Shown here: piece after piece, positions 43,901-58,326 of the stretch
Numbering within the stretch: position 1 is the stretch's first letter
Layout of the letters: each line of letters opens with the position of its first letter
DNA from: Mixophyes australis
Lineage: Eukaryota; Chordata; Amphibia; Anura; Limnodynastidae
DNA: 64,000 nt
Direction: 5' to 3'
Assembly: GCA_036250195.1 (NCBI GenBank)
Contig: JAVHZZ010000006.1
Coordinates: 170,396,424 to 170,460,423 of the forward strand
Notes under the pieces: model-generated
Seen by the model: the letters and a program-made list of their open reading frames with translations, nothing else
Told to the model about the DNA's origin: nothing
The model's database searches: none
Made by a program: the position numbers and the translations under genes

Positions 43901-46140
43901 TGAATCATGATTTGAATCATTAATCATGAATTCAATCATATATTGAATCATGAATCATGAATTGAATCATGAATCATGAATCATGAATTGAATCATGAAT
44001 CATGAATCATGAATTGAATCATAAATCATGAATTATGAATTGAATCATGAATCATGATTCATGAATCGAATAAAGAATCATGAATCATGAATTGAATCAT
44101 AAATCATGAATCATGAATCATGAATCATGAATCGAATAATGAATCATGAATCATGAATTGAATCATAAATCATGAATCATGAATTGAATCATGAATAATG
44201 AATTGAATCATGAATCATGAATCATGAATCATGAATTGAATCATGAATTGAATCATGAAACATGAATTGAATCATGAATCATAAATTGAATCATGAATTA
44301 TGATTTGAATCATGAATCATGAATTGAATCATATATTGAATCATGAATCATGAATTGAATAATGAATCATGAATTGAATAATGAATCATGAATTGAATCA
44401 TGAATTGAATCATGAATTGAATCATGAAACATGAATTGAATCATGAATCATAAATTGATTCATGAATTATGATTTGAATCATGAATCATGAATTGAATCA
44501 TATATTGAATCATGAATCATGAATTGAATCATGAATCATGAATTGAATCATGAATCATGAATCATGAATTGAATCATGAATCATGAATTGAATCAAGAAT
44601 CATGAATTGAATCATGAATCATGAATTGAATCATGAGTCATGAATTTAATCATGAATTATGAATTGAATCATGAGTCATGAATTGAATCATGAATCATGA
44701 ATTGAATCATGAATCATGAATCAAATAATGAATCATGAATTGAATCATGATTCATGATTCATGAATCATGAATCAAATAATGAATCATGAATTGAATCAT
44801 GATTCATGAATCATGAATCAAATAATGAATCATGAATTGAATCATGATTCATGAATCATGAATCAAATCATGATTCATGAATCATGAATCGAATCATGAT
44901 TCATGAAACATGAATCATGAATCGAATCATGATTTATGAATCATGAATTATGAATCGAATCATGATTTATGAATCATGAATCATGAATCGAAACATGATT
45001 CATGAATCATGATTCATGAATCGAATCATAAATCATGAATTGAATCATAAATCATGAATCATTAAATGAATCATGAATTGAATCATGAATCATGAATTAA
45101 ATCATAAATCATGAATTGAATCATGAATCATGAATTAAATCATAAATCATGAATTGAATCATGAATCATAAATTGAATCATGAATTATGAATCATGAATC
45201 ATGAAATGAATCATGAATTGAATCATGTATCATGAATCATGAATTGAATCATGAATCATGAATTGAATCATGAATCATGAATTGAATCATGAATCATGAA
45301 TTGAACCATGAATTGAATTATGAATCACGAATCATGAATTGATTCATGAATCATGAATTGGATCATGAATCATGAATTGAATCATGAATCATGAATCATG
45401 AATCAAATCATGAATCATGAATCGAATCATGATTCATGAATCATAAATCATGAATCGAATCATGATTCATGAATGATGAATAATGAATCAAATCATGATT
45501 CATGAATCGAATCATGATTCATGAATCATGAATCATGAATCGAATCATGATTCATGAATCAAATCATGATTCATGAATCATGAATCATGAATCGAAACAT
45601 GATTCATGAATCAAATCATGATTCATGAATCATGAATCATGAATCGAAACATGATTCATGAATCATTAAATGAATCATGAATTGAATCATGAATCATGAA
45701 TTAAATCATAAATCATGAATTGAATCATGAATCATGAATTGAATCATGAATCGAATCATAAATCATGAATTGAATCATAAATCATGAATCATTAAATGAA
45801 TCATGAATTGAATCATGAATCATGAATTAAATCATAAATCATGAATTGAATCATGAATCATGAATTGAATCATGAATCATGAATCATGAATCATGAAATG
45901 AATCATGAATTGAATCATGTATCATGAATCATGAATTGAATCATGAATCATGAATTGAATCATGAATCATGAATCATGAATTGAATCATGAATCTTGAAT
46001 TGAATCATGAATCATGAATTGAATCATGAATTGAATCATGAATCATGAATCATGAATCATGAATTCAATCATGAATCATGAATTGAATCATGAATTGAAT
46101 CATGAATCATGAATTGAATCATGAATCATGAATCATGAAT
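40932..46140. repeat. Mixed domain with an approximately 2.7 kb higher-order repeat
   Basis: Landmarks repeat 2.72-2.77 kb apart: CGAAACATG at 42,272 and 44,989 (2,717), ATGATGAATA at 42,751 and 45,473 (2,722), GAATTGATT at 42,562 and 45,336 (2,774). Dialect II patches at 41,970-42,310, 42,690-42,910, 44,740-45,020 and 45,400-45,660 alternate with dialect I. Short local doublings occur, such as the GAATCGAATCATAAATC phrase at 43,078 and 45,745 with the following TAAAT pentamer. No genes. Confidence 0.78.
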
Positions 46141-49100
46141 TGAATCTTGAATCAGGAATCAGGAATCATGAATTGAATCGTGAATCATGAATCATGAATT
46201 GAATAATGAATCATGAATTGAATCATGAATCATGAATTGAATCATGAATCATGAATTAAATCATGAATTGAATCATGAATCATGAATCATGAATTGAATC
46301 ATGAATCATAAATTATGTTTTGAATCATGAATCATGAATTGAATCATATATTGAATCATGAATCATGAATTGAATCATGAATCATGAATCATGAATTGAA
46401 TCATGAATCATGAATTGAATCATGAATTGAATCATGAATTATGAATCATAAATTGAATCATAAATCATGAATCATGAATTGAATGATGAATCATGAGTCA
46501 TGAATTGAATCATGAATCATGAGTCATGAACTGAATCATGAATGATGAATTGAATCATGAATTGAATCATGAATCATGAATCATAAATTGAATCATGAAT
46601 CTAATCATGAATCATGAATCATGAATCAAATCATAATTTATGAATCATATATCATGAATTGAATCATGATTCATGCACCATGACTTATGAATCATGAATC
46701 ATGAATCGAATCATGATTCATGAATCATGAATCGAATCATGATTCATGAATCATGAATCATAAATCGAATCATAAATCATGAATCATGAAATGAATCATG
46801 AATTGAATCATGAGTCATGAATTGAATCATGAATCATGAATCATGAATTGAATCATGAATCATAAATCATGAATTAATGAATTGAATCATGAATCATGAA
46901 TTGAATCATGAATCATGAATTGAATCATGAATTGAATCATGAATCATGAATTGAATCATGAATCATGAATCATGAATTAGGAATCATGAATTGAATCATG
47001 AATCATGAATCATGAATTGAATCATGAATCATGAATCAGGAATTAAATCATGAATCATGAATTGAATCATGAATCATGAATTGAATCATAAATCATGAAT
47101 CATGATTTGAATCATGAATCATGAATTGAATCATATATTGAATCATTAATCATGAATTGAATCATGAATCATGAATTGAATCATGAATCATGAATTCAAT
47201 CATGAATTGAATCATGAATTGAATCATAAATCATGAATTGAATCTTGAATCATGAATCAGGAATCATGAATTGAATCGTGAATCATGAATCATGAATTGA
47301 ATAATGAATCATGAATTGAATCATGAATCATGAATCATGAATTGAATCATGAATCACGAATTAAATCATGAATTAAATCATGAATCATGAATCATGAATT
47401 GAATCATGAATCATGAATTATATTTTAAATCATGAATCATGAATTGAATCATATATTGAATCATGAATCATGAATTGAATCATGAATCATGAATTGAATC
47501 ATGAATCATGAATCATGAATTGAATCATGAATCATGAATTGAATCATGAATTATGAATCATAAATTGAATCATGAATTCAATCATGAATCATGAATCATG
47601 AACTGAATCATGAATCATGAATTGAATCATGAATTAAATCATGAATCATGAATCATAAATTGAATCATGAATTGAATCATGATTCATGCACCATGACTTA
47701 TGAATCATGAATCATGAATCGAATCATGATTCATGAATCATGAATTAATGAATTGAATCATGAATCATGAATTGAATCATGAATCATGAATTGAATCATG
47801 AATTGAATCATGAATTGAATCATGAATTATGAATTGAATCAGGAATCAGGAATCATGAATTGAATCATGAATCATGAATCATGAATCGAATTATGAATCA
47901 TGAATCATGAATTGAATCATGAAACATGAATCATGAATTGAATCATGAATCATGAATTGAATCATGAATCATCAATCATGAATCATGAATTGAATCATGA
48001 ATTGAATCATAATTTTGAATCATAAATTGAATCATGAATTGAATCATGAATCATGAATCATGAACTGAATCATGACTCATGAATTGAATCATGAATTGAA
48101 TCATGAATCATGAATCATAAATTGAATCATGAATCTAATCATGAATCATGAATCATGAATCAAATCATAATTTATGAATCATATATCATGAATCGAATCA
48201 TGATTCATGAATCATGAATCGAATCATATATCATGAATCATGAATTGAATCATGAATCATGAATTGAATCATGAATCATGAATCATGAATTGAATCATGA
48301 ATCATAAATCATGAATTAATGAATTGCATCATGAATCATGAATCATGAATTGAATCATGAATCATGAATTGAATCATGAATCAGGAATCATGAATTGAAT
48401 CATGAATCATGAATCGAATAATGAATCATGAATCATGAATTGAATCATGATTTGAATCATGAATTGAATCATGAATCATCAATCATGAATCATGATTTGA
48501 ATCATGATTCATGAATCATGAATCATGAATCGAATCATGATTCATGAATCATGAATCATGATTCGTGAATAACGAATCATGAATCGAATCATGATTCATG
48601 AATTGAATCATGAATCATGAATTGAATCATGAATCATGAATCTTGAAATGAATCATGCTTTGAATCATGAATCATGAATCATGAATCGAATCATGAATCA
48701 TGAATTGAATCATTATTCATGAATTGAATCATGAATCATGAATTGAATCATGAATTGAATCATGACACATGAATCATGAATTGAATCATGAATCATGAAT
48801 CATGAATTGAATCATGAATCACGAATTGAATCATGAATCATGAATTGAATCATGAATTGAATCATGACACATGAATCATGAATTGAATCATGAATCATGA
48901 ATTGAATCATGAATCATGAATCATGAATCAGGAATTATGAATTGAATCATGAATTAAATCATGAATCATGAATCATGAGTCATGAATTGAATCATGAATC
49001 ATGAATCATGAATTGAATCATGAATCATGAATTGAATCATGAATCATGAATTGAATCATGAATCATGAATCATAAATCAGGAATCATGAATTGAATCATG

Positions 49101-50190
49101 AATTAAATCATGAATCATGAATCATGAGTCATGAATTGAATCATGAATCATGAATCATGAATTGAATCATTAATCAAGAATCATGAATTGAATCATGAAT
49201 CATGAATCGAATCATAAATCATGAATTCAATCATAAATCATGAATCATTAAATGAATCATGAATTGAATCATGAATCATGAATTAAATCATGAATCATGA
49301 ATCATGAATCATGAATCATGAAATGAATCATAAATTGAATCATGAATCATGAATTGAATCATGAATTGAATCAGGAATCACAAATCATGAATTGAATCAT
49401 GATTCATGAATCATGAATCATGAATCGAATCATGATTCATGAATCATGAATCAAGAATTGAATCATGATTCATGAATCATGAATCCAATCATGATTCATA
49501 AATCATGAATCATGAATCTAATCATGATTCATGAATCATGAATCATGAATCGAATCATGATTCATGAATCGAATCATGATTCATGAATCAAGAATCATGA
49601 ATCGAATCATAAATCATGAATCATTAAATGAATCATGATTCATGAATCATGAATCCAAATATGATTCATTGATCGAATCATGATTCATGAATCAAGAATC
49701 ATAAATCGAATCATAAATCATGAATTGAATCATAAATCATGAATCATTAAATGAATCATGATTCATAAATCATGAATCATGAATCGAATCATGATTCATG
49801 AATCGAATCATGATTCATGAATCACGAATCATGAATCGAATCATGATTCGAATCATAAATCATGAATTGAATCATAAATCATGAATCATTAAATGAATCA
49901 TGATTCATAAATCATGAATCATAAATCGAATCATGATTCATGAATCAAATCATGATTCATGAATTGAATCATGATTCATGAATCACGGATCATGAATCGA
50001 ATCATGATTCGAATCATAAATCATGAATTGAATCATAAATCATGAATCATTAAATGAATCATGAATTGAATCATGAATCATGAATTAAATCATGAATCAT
50101 GAATTGAATCATGAATCATGAATTGAATCATGAATCATGAATTGAATCATGAATCATGAATTGAATCCTGAATCATGAATCATGAATTGA
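46141..50190. repeat. Second copy of the mixed block (first half of 7.7 kb composite)
   Basis: Collinear with 958-4,195 and, from about 47,300, with 55,005-57,990. It keeps all landmarks: GAATCGTGA (46,175 and 47,273), TGCACCATGACTT (46,674 and 47,687), ATTATATTTTAAAT (47,417), GCATCAT (48,321), TTCGTGAATAACG (48,562) and GAATCCTGAATC (50,163). It contains the 0.99 kb that the first copy lacks (48.5-49.5 kb). It also shows its own 128-bp deletion at about 47,742, where GATTCATGAATCATG runs straight into GAATTAATG, whereas the copies at 2.57-2.70 kb and 55.51-55.64 kb keep the CGAATCATAAATC segment between. Confidence 0.92.
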
Positions 50191-50360
50191 ATCATGAATC
50201 ATGAATCATGAAATGATTTATGAATCATGAATCAAATCATGATTCATGAATTAAATCATGAATCGAATCATGATTCATGAATCATGAATCGAATCATGAT
50301 TCATAAATCATGAATCATGAATCGAATCATGATTCATGAATCATGAATCATGAATCGAAT

Positions 50361-50800
50361 CATGATTTTCATGAATCATGAATCATGAATCGAATCATGA
50401 TTCATGAATCGAATCATGATTCATGAATCATTATTCATGAATCGAATCATGAATTTTCATGAATCATGAATCATGAATCGAATCATGATTCATGAATCGA
50501 ATCATGATTCATGAATCATTATTCATGAATCGAATCATGATTCATGAATCATTATTCATGAATCATGATTCATGAATCGAATCATGATTCGTGAATCATG
50601 ATTCATGAATCATGATTCATGAATCATTATTCATGAATCATGATTCATGAATCATTATTCATGAATCATGATTCATGAATCGAATCATGATTCGTGAATC
50701 ATGATTCATGAATCATGATTCATGAATCATTATTCATGAATCATGATTCATGAATCGAATCATGATTCGTGAATCATGAATCATGATTCATGAATCATGA
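50361..50800. repeat. Alternating GAATCAT-GATTCAT run, self-complementary (hairpin/cruciform potential)
   Basis: The 14-bp dimer GAATCATGATTCAT is its own reverse complement in cyclic register, so any run of it can fold back along its whole length. Between about 50,521 and 50,760 the words alternate strictly A-B-A-B (A=GAATCAT, B=GATTCAT or TATTCAT, one GATTCGT), with only a few pentamers interrupting. The segment also holds the only two 9-10 base words with a T tract, ATGATTTTCATG near 50,365 and ATGAATTTTCATG near 50,450. Similar but shorter alternating runs recur near 58,320-58,400, 60,240-60,320 and 63,480-63,560. Confidence 0.88.
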
Positions 50801-51374
50801 ATCATGAATCGAATCATGATTCATGAATCATGAATCATGAATCGAATCATGATTCGTGAATCATAATTCATGAATCGAATCATGATTCATGAATCAAATC
50901 ATGATTCATGAATCATGAATCATGATTCATGAATCATAAATCATGAATCGAATCATGATTCATGAATCATGAATCATAATTCGAATCATAAATCATGAAT
51001 TGAATCATAAATCATGAATTATTGAATGAATCATGATTCATGAATCATGATTCTTGAATTGAATCATAATTTATGAATCATTAAATGAATCATGATTCAT
51101 GAATCATGAATCATGAATCGAATCATGGTTCATGAATCATGAATCGAATCATGATTTATGAATCATGAATCATGAATCGAATCATGATTCATGAATCATG
51201 AATCAAATCATAAATCATAAATTGAATCATAAATCATGAATCATTAAATGAATCATGATTCATGAATCATGATTCATGAATCGAATCATGATTCATGAAT
51301 CATGAATCATGAATCGAATCATGATTCATGAATCATGAATCATGAATCGAATCATGATTCATGAATCGAATCAT

Positions 51375-51393
51375 GATTCGTGAATCACGAATC
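51375..51393. repeat. 19-bp near-palindrome with two CpGs, first of 14
   Basis: GATTCGTGAATCACGAATC reads the same on both strands except for the central A. The same 19-mer occurs 14 times, all in the dialect II domains, starting at 51,375, 51,774, 51,826, 52,570, 53,072, 53,497, 54,712, 59,024, 59,574, 60,982, 62,169, 62,671, 63,096 and 63,947, usually followed by GAATCTTGATT. Variants with CTCG instead of CACG lie near 53,125 and 62,724. Both off-consensus bases are symmetric about the centre. Confidence 0.9.
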
Positions 51394-52941
51394 ATGAATC
51401 GAATCTTGATTCATGAATCGAATCATGATTCATGAATCATGAATCATGAATCGAATCATGATTCATGAATCATGAATCATGAATCGAATCATAAATAATG
51501 AATTGAATCATAAATCATGAATCATTAAATGAATCATGATTCATGAATCATGAATCATGAATCGAATCATGATTCATGAATCATGAATCGAATCATAAAT
51601 CATGAATTGAATCATAAATCATGAATCATTAAATGAATCATGATTCATGAATCATGATTCATGAATCGAATCATGATTCATGAATCATGAATCATGAATC
51701 GAATCATGATTCATGAATCATGAATCATGAATCGAATCATGATTCATGAATCATGAAACATGAATCGAATCATGATTCGTGAATCACGAATCATGAATCG
51801 AATCTTGATTCATGAATCGAATCATGATTCGTGAATCACGAATCATGAATCGAATCTTGATTCATGAATCGAATCATGATTCATGAATCATGAATCATGA
51901 ATCGAATCATGATTCATGAATCATGAATCATGAATCGAATCATGATTCATGAATTATGAATCATGAATCGAATCATAAATCATGAATTGAATCATAAATC
52001 ATGAATCATTAAATGAATCATGATTCATGAATCATGAATCATGATTCGAATCATGATTCATGAATCATGAATCATGAATCGAATCATGATTCATGAATCG
52101 AATCATGATTCATGAATCACGAATCATGAATCGAATCATGATTCATGAATCACGAATCATGAATCGAATCATGATTCATGAATCATGAATCATGAATCGA
52201 ATCATAAATCATGAATTGAATCATAAATCATGAATTATTGAATGAATCATGATTCATGAATTGAATCATAATTTATGAATCATTAAATGAATCATGATTC
52301 ATGAATCATGAATCATGAATCGAATCATGATTCATGAATCATGAATCAAATCATGATTTATGAATCATGAATCATGAATCGAATCATGATTCATGAATCA
52401 TGAATCAAATCATAAATCATGAATTGAATCATAAATCATGAATCATTAAATGAATCATGATTCATGAATCATGATTCATGAATCGAATCATGATTCATGA
52501 ATCATGAATCATGAATCGAATCATGATTCATGAATCATGAATCGAATCATGATTCATGAATCGAATCATGATTCGTGAATCACGAATCATGAATCAAATC
52601 TTGATTCATGAATCGAATCATGATTCATGAATCATGAATCATGAATCGAATCATGAATCATGAATCATGAATCATGAATCATGAATCATGAAATGAATCA
52701 TAAATTGAATCATGTATCATGAATCATGAATTGAATCATGAATCATGAATTGAATCATGAATCACGAATCATGAATTGAATCATGAGATATTGAATTGAA
52801 TAATAAATCATGAATTGAATCCTGAATAAAGAATCATGATTTGAATCATGAATCATGAATCATGAAATGAATCATGAATCATGAATCATGAATCAAATCA
52901 TGATTCATGAATTGAATCATGATTCATGAATCATGAATCAT

Positions 52942-53041
52942 GAATCGAATCATGATTCATGAATCATGAATCATGAATCGAATCATGATTCATGAATCAT
53001 GAATCATGAATCGAATCATGATTCATGAATCATGAATCATG
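52942..53041. repeat. Perfect 33-bp repeat run (dialect II phrase)
   Basis: GAATCGAATC starts at 52,942, 52,975, 53,008 and 53,041, exactly 33 bp apart, defining the phrase pentamer + A-B-A-A (A=GAATCAT, B=GATTCAT). Equivalent runs lie at 62,540-62,640 and 63,183-63,282 (starts 63,183, 63,216, 63,249, 63,282). Confidence 0.93.
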
Positions 53042-53984
53042 AATCGAATCATGATTCATGAATCGAATCATGATTCGTGAATCACGAATCATGAATCGAA
53101 TCTTGATTTATGAATCGAATCATGATTCGTGAATCTCGAATCATGATTCATGAATCGAATCATAAATCATGAATTGAATCATAAATCATGAATCATTAAA
53201 TGAATCATGATTCATGAATCATGAATCATGAATCGAATCTTGATTCATGAATCATGAATCATGAATCGAATCATGATTTATGAATCATGAATCATGAATC
53301 GAATCATGATTCATGAATCATGAATCGAATCATAAATCATGAATTGAATCATAAATCATGAATCATTAAATGAATCATGAATCATGAATCGAATCATGAT
53401 TCATGAATCATGAATCATGAATCGAATCATGATTCATGAATCATTAATCATGAATCGAATCATGATTCATGAATCATGAATCATGAATCGAATCATGATT
53501 CGTGAATCACGAATCATGAATCGAATCTTGATTCATGAATCGAATAATGATTCATGAATCATAATTCATGAATCATGAATCATGAATCGAATTATGATTC
53601 ATGAATCGAATCATAAATCATGAATTGAATCATAAATCATGAATCATTAAATGAATCATGATTCATGAATCATGAATCATGAATCGAATCATGATTCATG
53701 AATCGAATCATGATTCATGAATCACGAATCATGAATCGAATCATGATTCATGAATTGAATCATGATTCATGAATCATGAATCATAATTCATGAATCATGA
53801 ATCATGAATAGAATCATGATTCATGAATCATAAATCATGTTTCATGAATCATGAATCATGAATCGAATCATGATTCATGAATTATGAATCATGAATCGAA
53901 TCATAAATCATGAATTGAATCATAAATCATGAATCATTAAATGAATCATGATTAATGAATCATGAATCATGAATCGAATCATGA

Positions 53985-54235
53985 TTCATGAATCATGAAT
54001 CATGAATCAAATCATGATTCATAAATCATGAATCATGAATCGAATCATGATTCATAAATGGCGAATCATGAATCGAATCATGATTCATGAATCGAATCAT
54101 GATTCATGAATCATGAATCATGAATCGAATCATGATTCATAAATCATGAATCATGAATCGAATCATGATTCATAAATGGCGAATCATGAATCGAATCATG
54201 ATTCATGAATCGAATCATGATTCATGAATCGAATC
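53985..54235. repeat. 118-bp tandem duplication marked by AAATGGCGAATC
   Basis: The word AAATGGCG, the most GC-rich departure from the grammar in the window, occurs at 54,056 and 54,174, 118 bp apart in the same surrounding phrase order. It is absent from the 7.7-9.6 kb downstream copy, so it arose after the two composites separated and was then duplicated locally. Confidence 0.88.
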
Positions 54236-55004
54236 ATGATTCATGAATCGAATCATGATTCATGAATCATGAATCATGAATTGAATCATGAATCATGAAT
54301 CATGAATCATGAAATGAATCATAAATTGAATCATGTATCATGAATCATGAATTGAATCATGAATCATGAATTGAATCATGAATCACGAATCATGAATTGA
54401 ATCATGAGATATTGAATTGAATAATAAATCATGAATTGAATCATGAATCATGAATCATGAATTGAATCATGAATCATGACTCATGAAATGAATCATGAAT
54501 CATGAATCATGAATCAAATCATGATTCATGAATTGAATCATGATTCATGAATCATGAATCATGAATAGAATCATGATTCATGAATCATGAATCATGAATC
54601 GAATCATGATTCATGAATCATGAATCATGAATCGAATCATGATTCAAGAATCGAATCATGATTCATGAATCATGAATCATGAATCGAATCATGATTCATG
54701 AATCGAATCATGATTCGTGAATCACGAATCATGAATCGAATCTTGATTTATGAATCGAATCATGATTCATGAATCGAATCATGATTCATGAATCATGAAT
54801 CATGAATCGAATCATGATTTATGAATCATGAATCATGAATCGAATCATGATTCATGAATCGTGAATCGAATCATAAATCATGAATTGAATCATAAATCAT
54901 GAATCATTAAATGAATCATGATTCATGAATCATGATTCATCAATCGAATCATGATTCATGAATCATGAATCATGAATCGACTCATGATTCATGAATCATG
55001 ATTT

Positions 55005-57990
55005 GAATAATGAATCATGAATTGAATCATGAATCATGAATCATGAATTGAATCATGAATCATGAATTAAATCATGAATTAAATCATGAATCATGAATCA
55101 TGAATTGAATCATGAATCATGAATTATATTTTAAATCATGAATCATGAATTGAATCATATATTGAATCATGAATCATGAATTGAATCATGAATCATGAAT
55201 TGAATCATGAATCATGAATCATGAATTGAATCATGAATCATGAATTGAATCATGAATTATGAATCATAAATTGAATCATGAATTCAATCATGAATCATGA
55301 ATCACGAACTGAATCATGAATCATGAATTGAATCATGAATTAAATCATGAATCATGAATCATAAATTGAATCATGAATCTAATCATGAATCATGAATCAT
55401 GAATCAAATCATAATTTATGAATCATATATCATGAATTGAATCATGATTCATGCACCATGACTTATGAATCATGAATCATGAATCGAATCATGATTCATG
55501 AATCATGAATCGAATCATAAATCATAAATCATGAAATGAATCATGAATTGAATCATGAATCATGAATTGAATCATGAATCATGAATTGAATCATGAATCA
55601 TGAATCATGAATTGAATCATGAATCATAAATCATGAATTAATGAATTGAATCATGAATCATGAATCATGAATTGAATCATGAATCATGAATTGAATCATG
55701 AATTGAATCATGAATTGAATCATGAATTATGAATTGAATCATGAATCAGGAATCATGAATTGAATCATGAATCATGAATCATGAATCGAATTATGAATCA
55801 TGAATCATGAATTGAATCATGAATCATGAATCATGAATTGAATCATGAATCATGAATTGAATCATGAATCATCAATCATGAATCATGAATTGAATCATGA
55901 ATTGAATCATAATTTTGAATCATAAATTGAATCATGAATTGAATCATGAATCATGAATCATGAACTGAATCATGACTCATGAATTGAATCATGAATTGAA
56001 TCATGAATCATGAATCATAAATTGAATCATTAATCTAATCATGAATCATGAATCATGAATCAAATCATAATTTATGAATCATATATCATGAATCGAATCA
56101 TGATTCATGAATCATGAATCGAATCATATATCATGAATCATGAATTGAATCATGAATCATGAATTGAATCATGAATCATGAATCATGAATTGAATCATGA
56201 ATCATAAATCATGAATTAATGAATTGAATCATGAATCATGAATCATGAATTGAATCATGAATCATGAATTGAATCATGAATCAGGAATCATGAATTGAAT
56301 CATGAATCGAATAATGAATCATGAATCATGAATTGAATCATGATTTGAATCATGAATTGAATCATGAATCATGAATTGAATCATGAATCATCAATCATGA
56401 ATCATGATTTGAATCATGATTCATGAATCATGAATCATGAATCGAATCATGATTCATGAATCATGAATCATGATTCGTGAATAACGAATCATGAATCGAA
56501 TCATGATTCATGAATTGAATCATGAATCATGAATTGAATCATGAATCATGAATCTTGAAATGAATCATGCATTGAATCATGAATCATGAATCATGAATCA
56601 AATCATGAATCATGAATTGAATCATTATTCATGAATTGAATCATGAATCATGAATTGAATCATGAATTGAATCATGACACATGAATCATGAATTGAATCA
56701 TGAATCATGAATTGAATCATGAATCATGAATTGAATCATGAATCATGAATTGAATCATGAATTGAATCATGACACATGAATCATGAATTGAATCATGAAT
56801 CATGAATTGAATCATGAATCATGAATCATGAATCAGGAATTATGAATTGAATCATGAATTAAATCATGAATCATGAATCATGAGTCATGAATTGAATCAT
56901 GAATCATGAATCATGAATTGAATCATGAATCATGAATTGAATCATGAATTGAATCATGACACATGAATCATGAATTCGATCATGAATTGAATCATGAATC
57001 ATGAATTGAATCATGAATCATGAATCAGGAATCATGAATTGAATCATGAATTAAATCATGAATCATGAATCATGAGTCATGAATTGAATCATGAATCATG
57101 AATCATGAATTGAATCATTAATCAAGAATCATAAATTGAATCATGAATCATGAATCGAATCATAAATCATGAATTCAATCATAAATCATGAATCATTAAA
57201 TGAATCATGAATTGAATCATGAATCATGAATTAAATCATGAATCATGAATCATGAATCATGAAATGAATCATAAATTGAATCATGAATCATGAATTGAAT
57301 CATGAATTGAATCAGGAATCACAAATCATGAATTGAATCATGATTCATGAATCATGAATCATGAATCGAATCATGATTCATGAATCATGAATCAAGAATT
57401 GAATCATGATTCATGAATCATGAATCCAATCATGATTCATAAATCATGAATCATGAATCTAATCATGATTCATGAATCATGAATCATGAATCGAATCATG
57501 ATTCATGAATCGAATCATGATTCATGAATCAAGAATCATGAATCGAATCATAAATCATGAATTGAATCATAAATCATGAATCATTAAATGAATCATGATT
57601 CATGAATCATGAATCCAATCATGATTCATTGATCGAATCATGATTCATGAATCAAGAATCATAAATCGAATCATAAATCATGAATTGAATCATAAATCAT
57701 GAATCATTAAATGAATCATGATTCATAAATCATGAATCATGAATCGAATCATGATTCATGAATCGAATCATGATTCATGAATCACGAATCATGAATCGAA
57801 TCATGATTCGAATCATAAATCATGAATTGAATCATAAATCATGAATCATTAAATGAATCATGAATTGAATCATGAATCATGAATTAAATCATGAATCATG
57901 AATTGAATCATGAATCATGAATTGAATCATGAATCATGAATTGAATCATGAATCATGAATTGAATCCTGAATCATGAATCATGAATTGAA
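55005..57990. repeat. Third copy of the mixed block (first half of second 7.7 kb composite)
   Basis: The switch from dialect II to dialect I is abrupt at about 55,000-55,010, where a GATTCATGAATCATG phrase runs into GATTTGAATAATG. From there the order matches 47,300-50,190: ATTATATTTTAAAT 55,123 (offset 7,706), TGCACCATGACTT 55,452, TTCGTGAATAACG 56,474 (offset 7,912) and GAATCCTGAATC 57,962 (offset 7,799). It retains the 128 bp missing at 47,742 and the 0.99 kb missing at 3.5 kb, so it is the most complete of the three copies, but its left end is cut relative to 46,141. Confidence 0.9.
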
Positions 57991-58326
57991 TCATGAATCA
58001 TGAATCGAATCATGATTCATGAATCATGAATCAAATCATGATTCATGAATCATGAATCAAATCATGATTCATGAATTAAATCATGAATCGAATCATGATT
58101 CATGAATCATGAATCGAATCATGATTCATGAATCATGAATCATGAATCGAATCATGATTCATGAATTAAATCATGAATCGAATCATGATTCATGAATCAT
58201 GAATCGAATCATGATTCATGAATCATGAATCATGAATCGAATCATGATTCATGAATCATGAATCATGAATCGAATCATGATTCATGAATCATGAATCATG
58301 AATCGAATCATGATTCATGAATCATG

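Larger units (their letters stand above)
50191..55004. repeat. Dialect II domain, first copy (second half of 7.7 kb composite)
   Basis: Here the usual pentamer is GAATC followed by G, giving a CpG at most 5/7 junctions, and about every third or fourth heptamer is GATTCAT. The typical phrase is pentamer GAATC, then GAATCAT, GATTCAT, GAATCAT, GAATCAT (33 bp), perfect in runs such as 52,942-53,041. Dialect I phrases return at about 52,670-52,880 and 54,280-54,500, each containing the rare word GAGATATTG (52,785 and 54,406, 1,621 bp apart). It aligns with 57,991 onward: TCATGGTTCATG words at 51,127 and 58,776 (offset 7,649). Confidence 0.9.

Noticed and set aside
50361..50800. Rho-independent terminators suggested by hairpins and T tracts
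   Set aside because: The stems are AT-rich palindromic satellite words repeated everywhere, there is no GC-rich stem followed by a U tract, and there are no transcripts to terminate.
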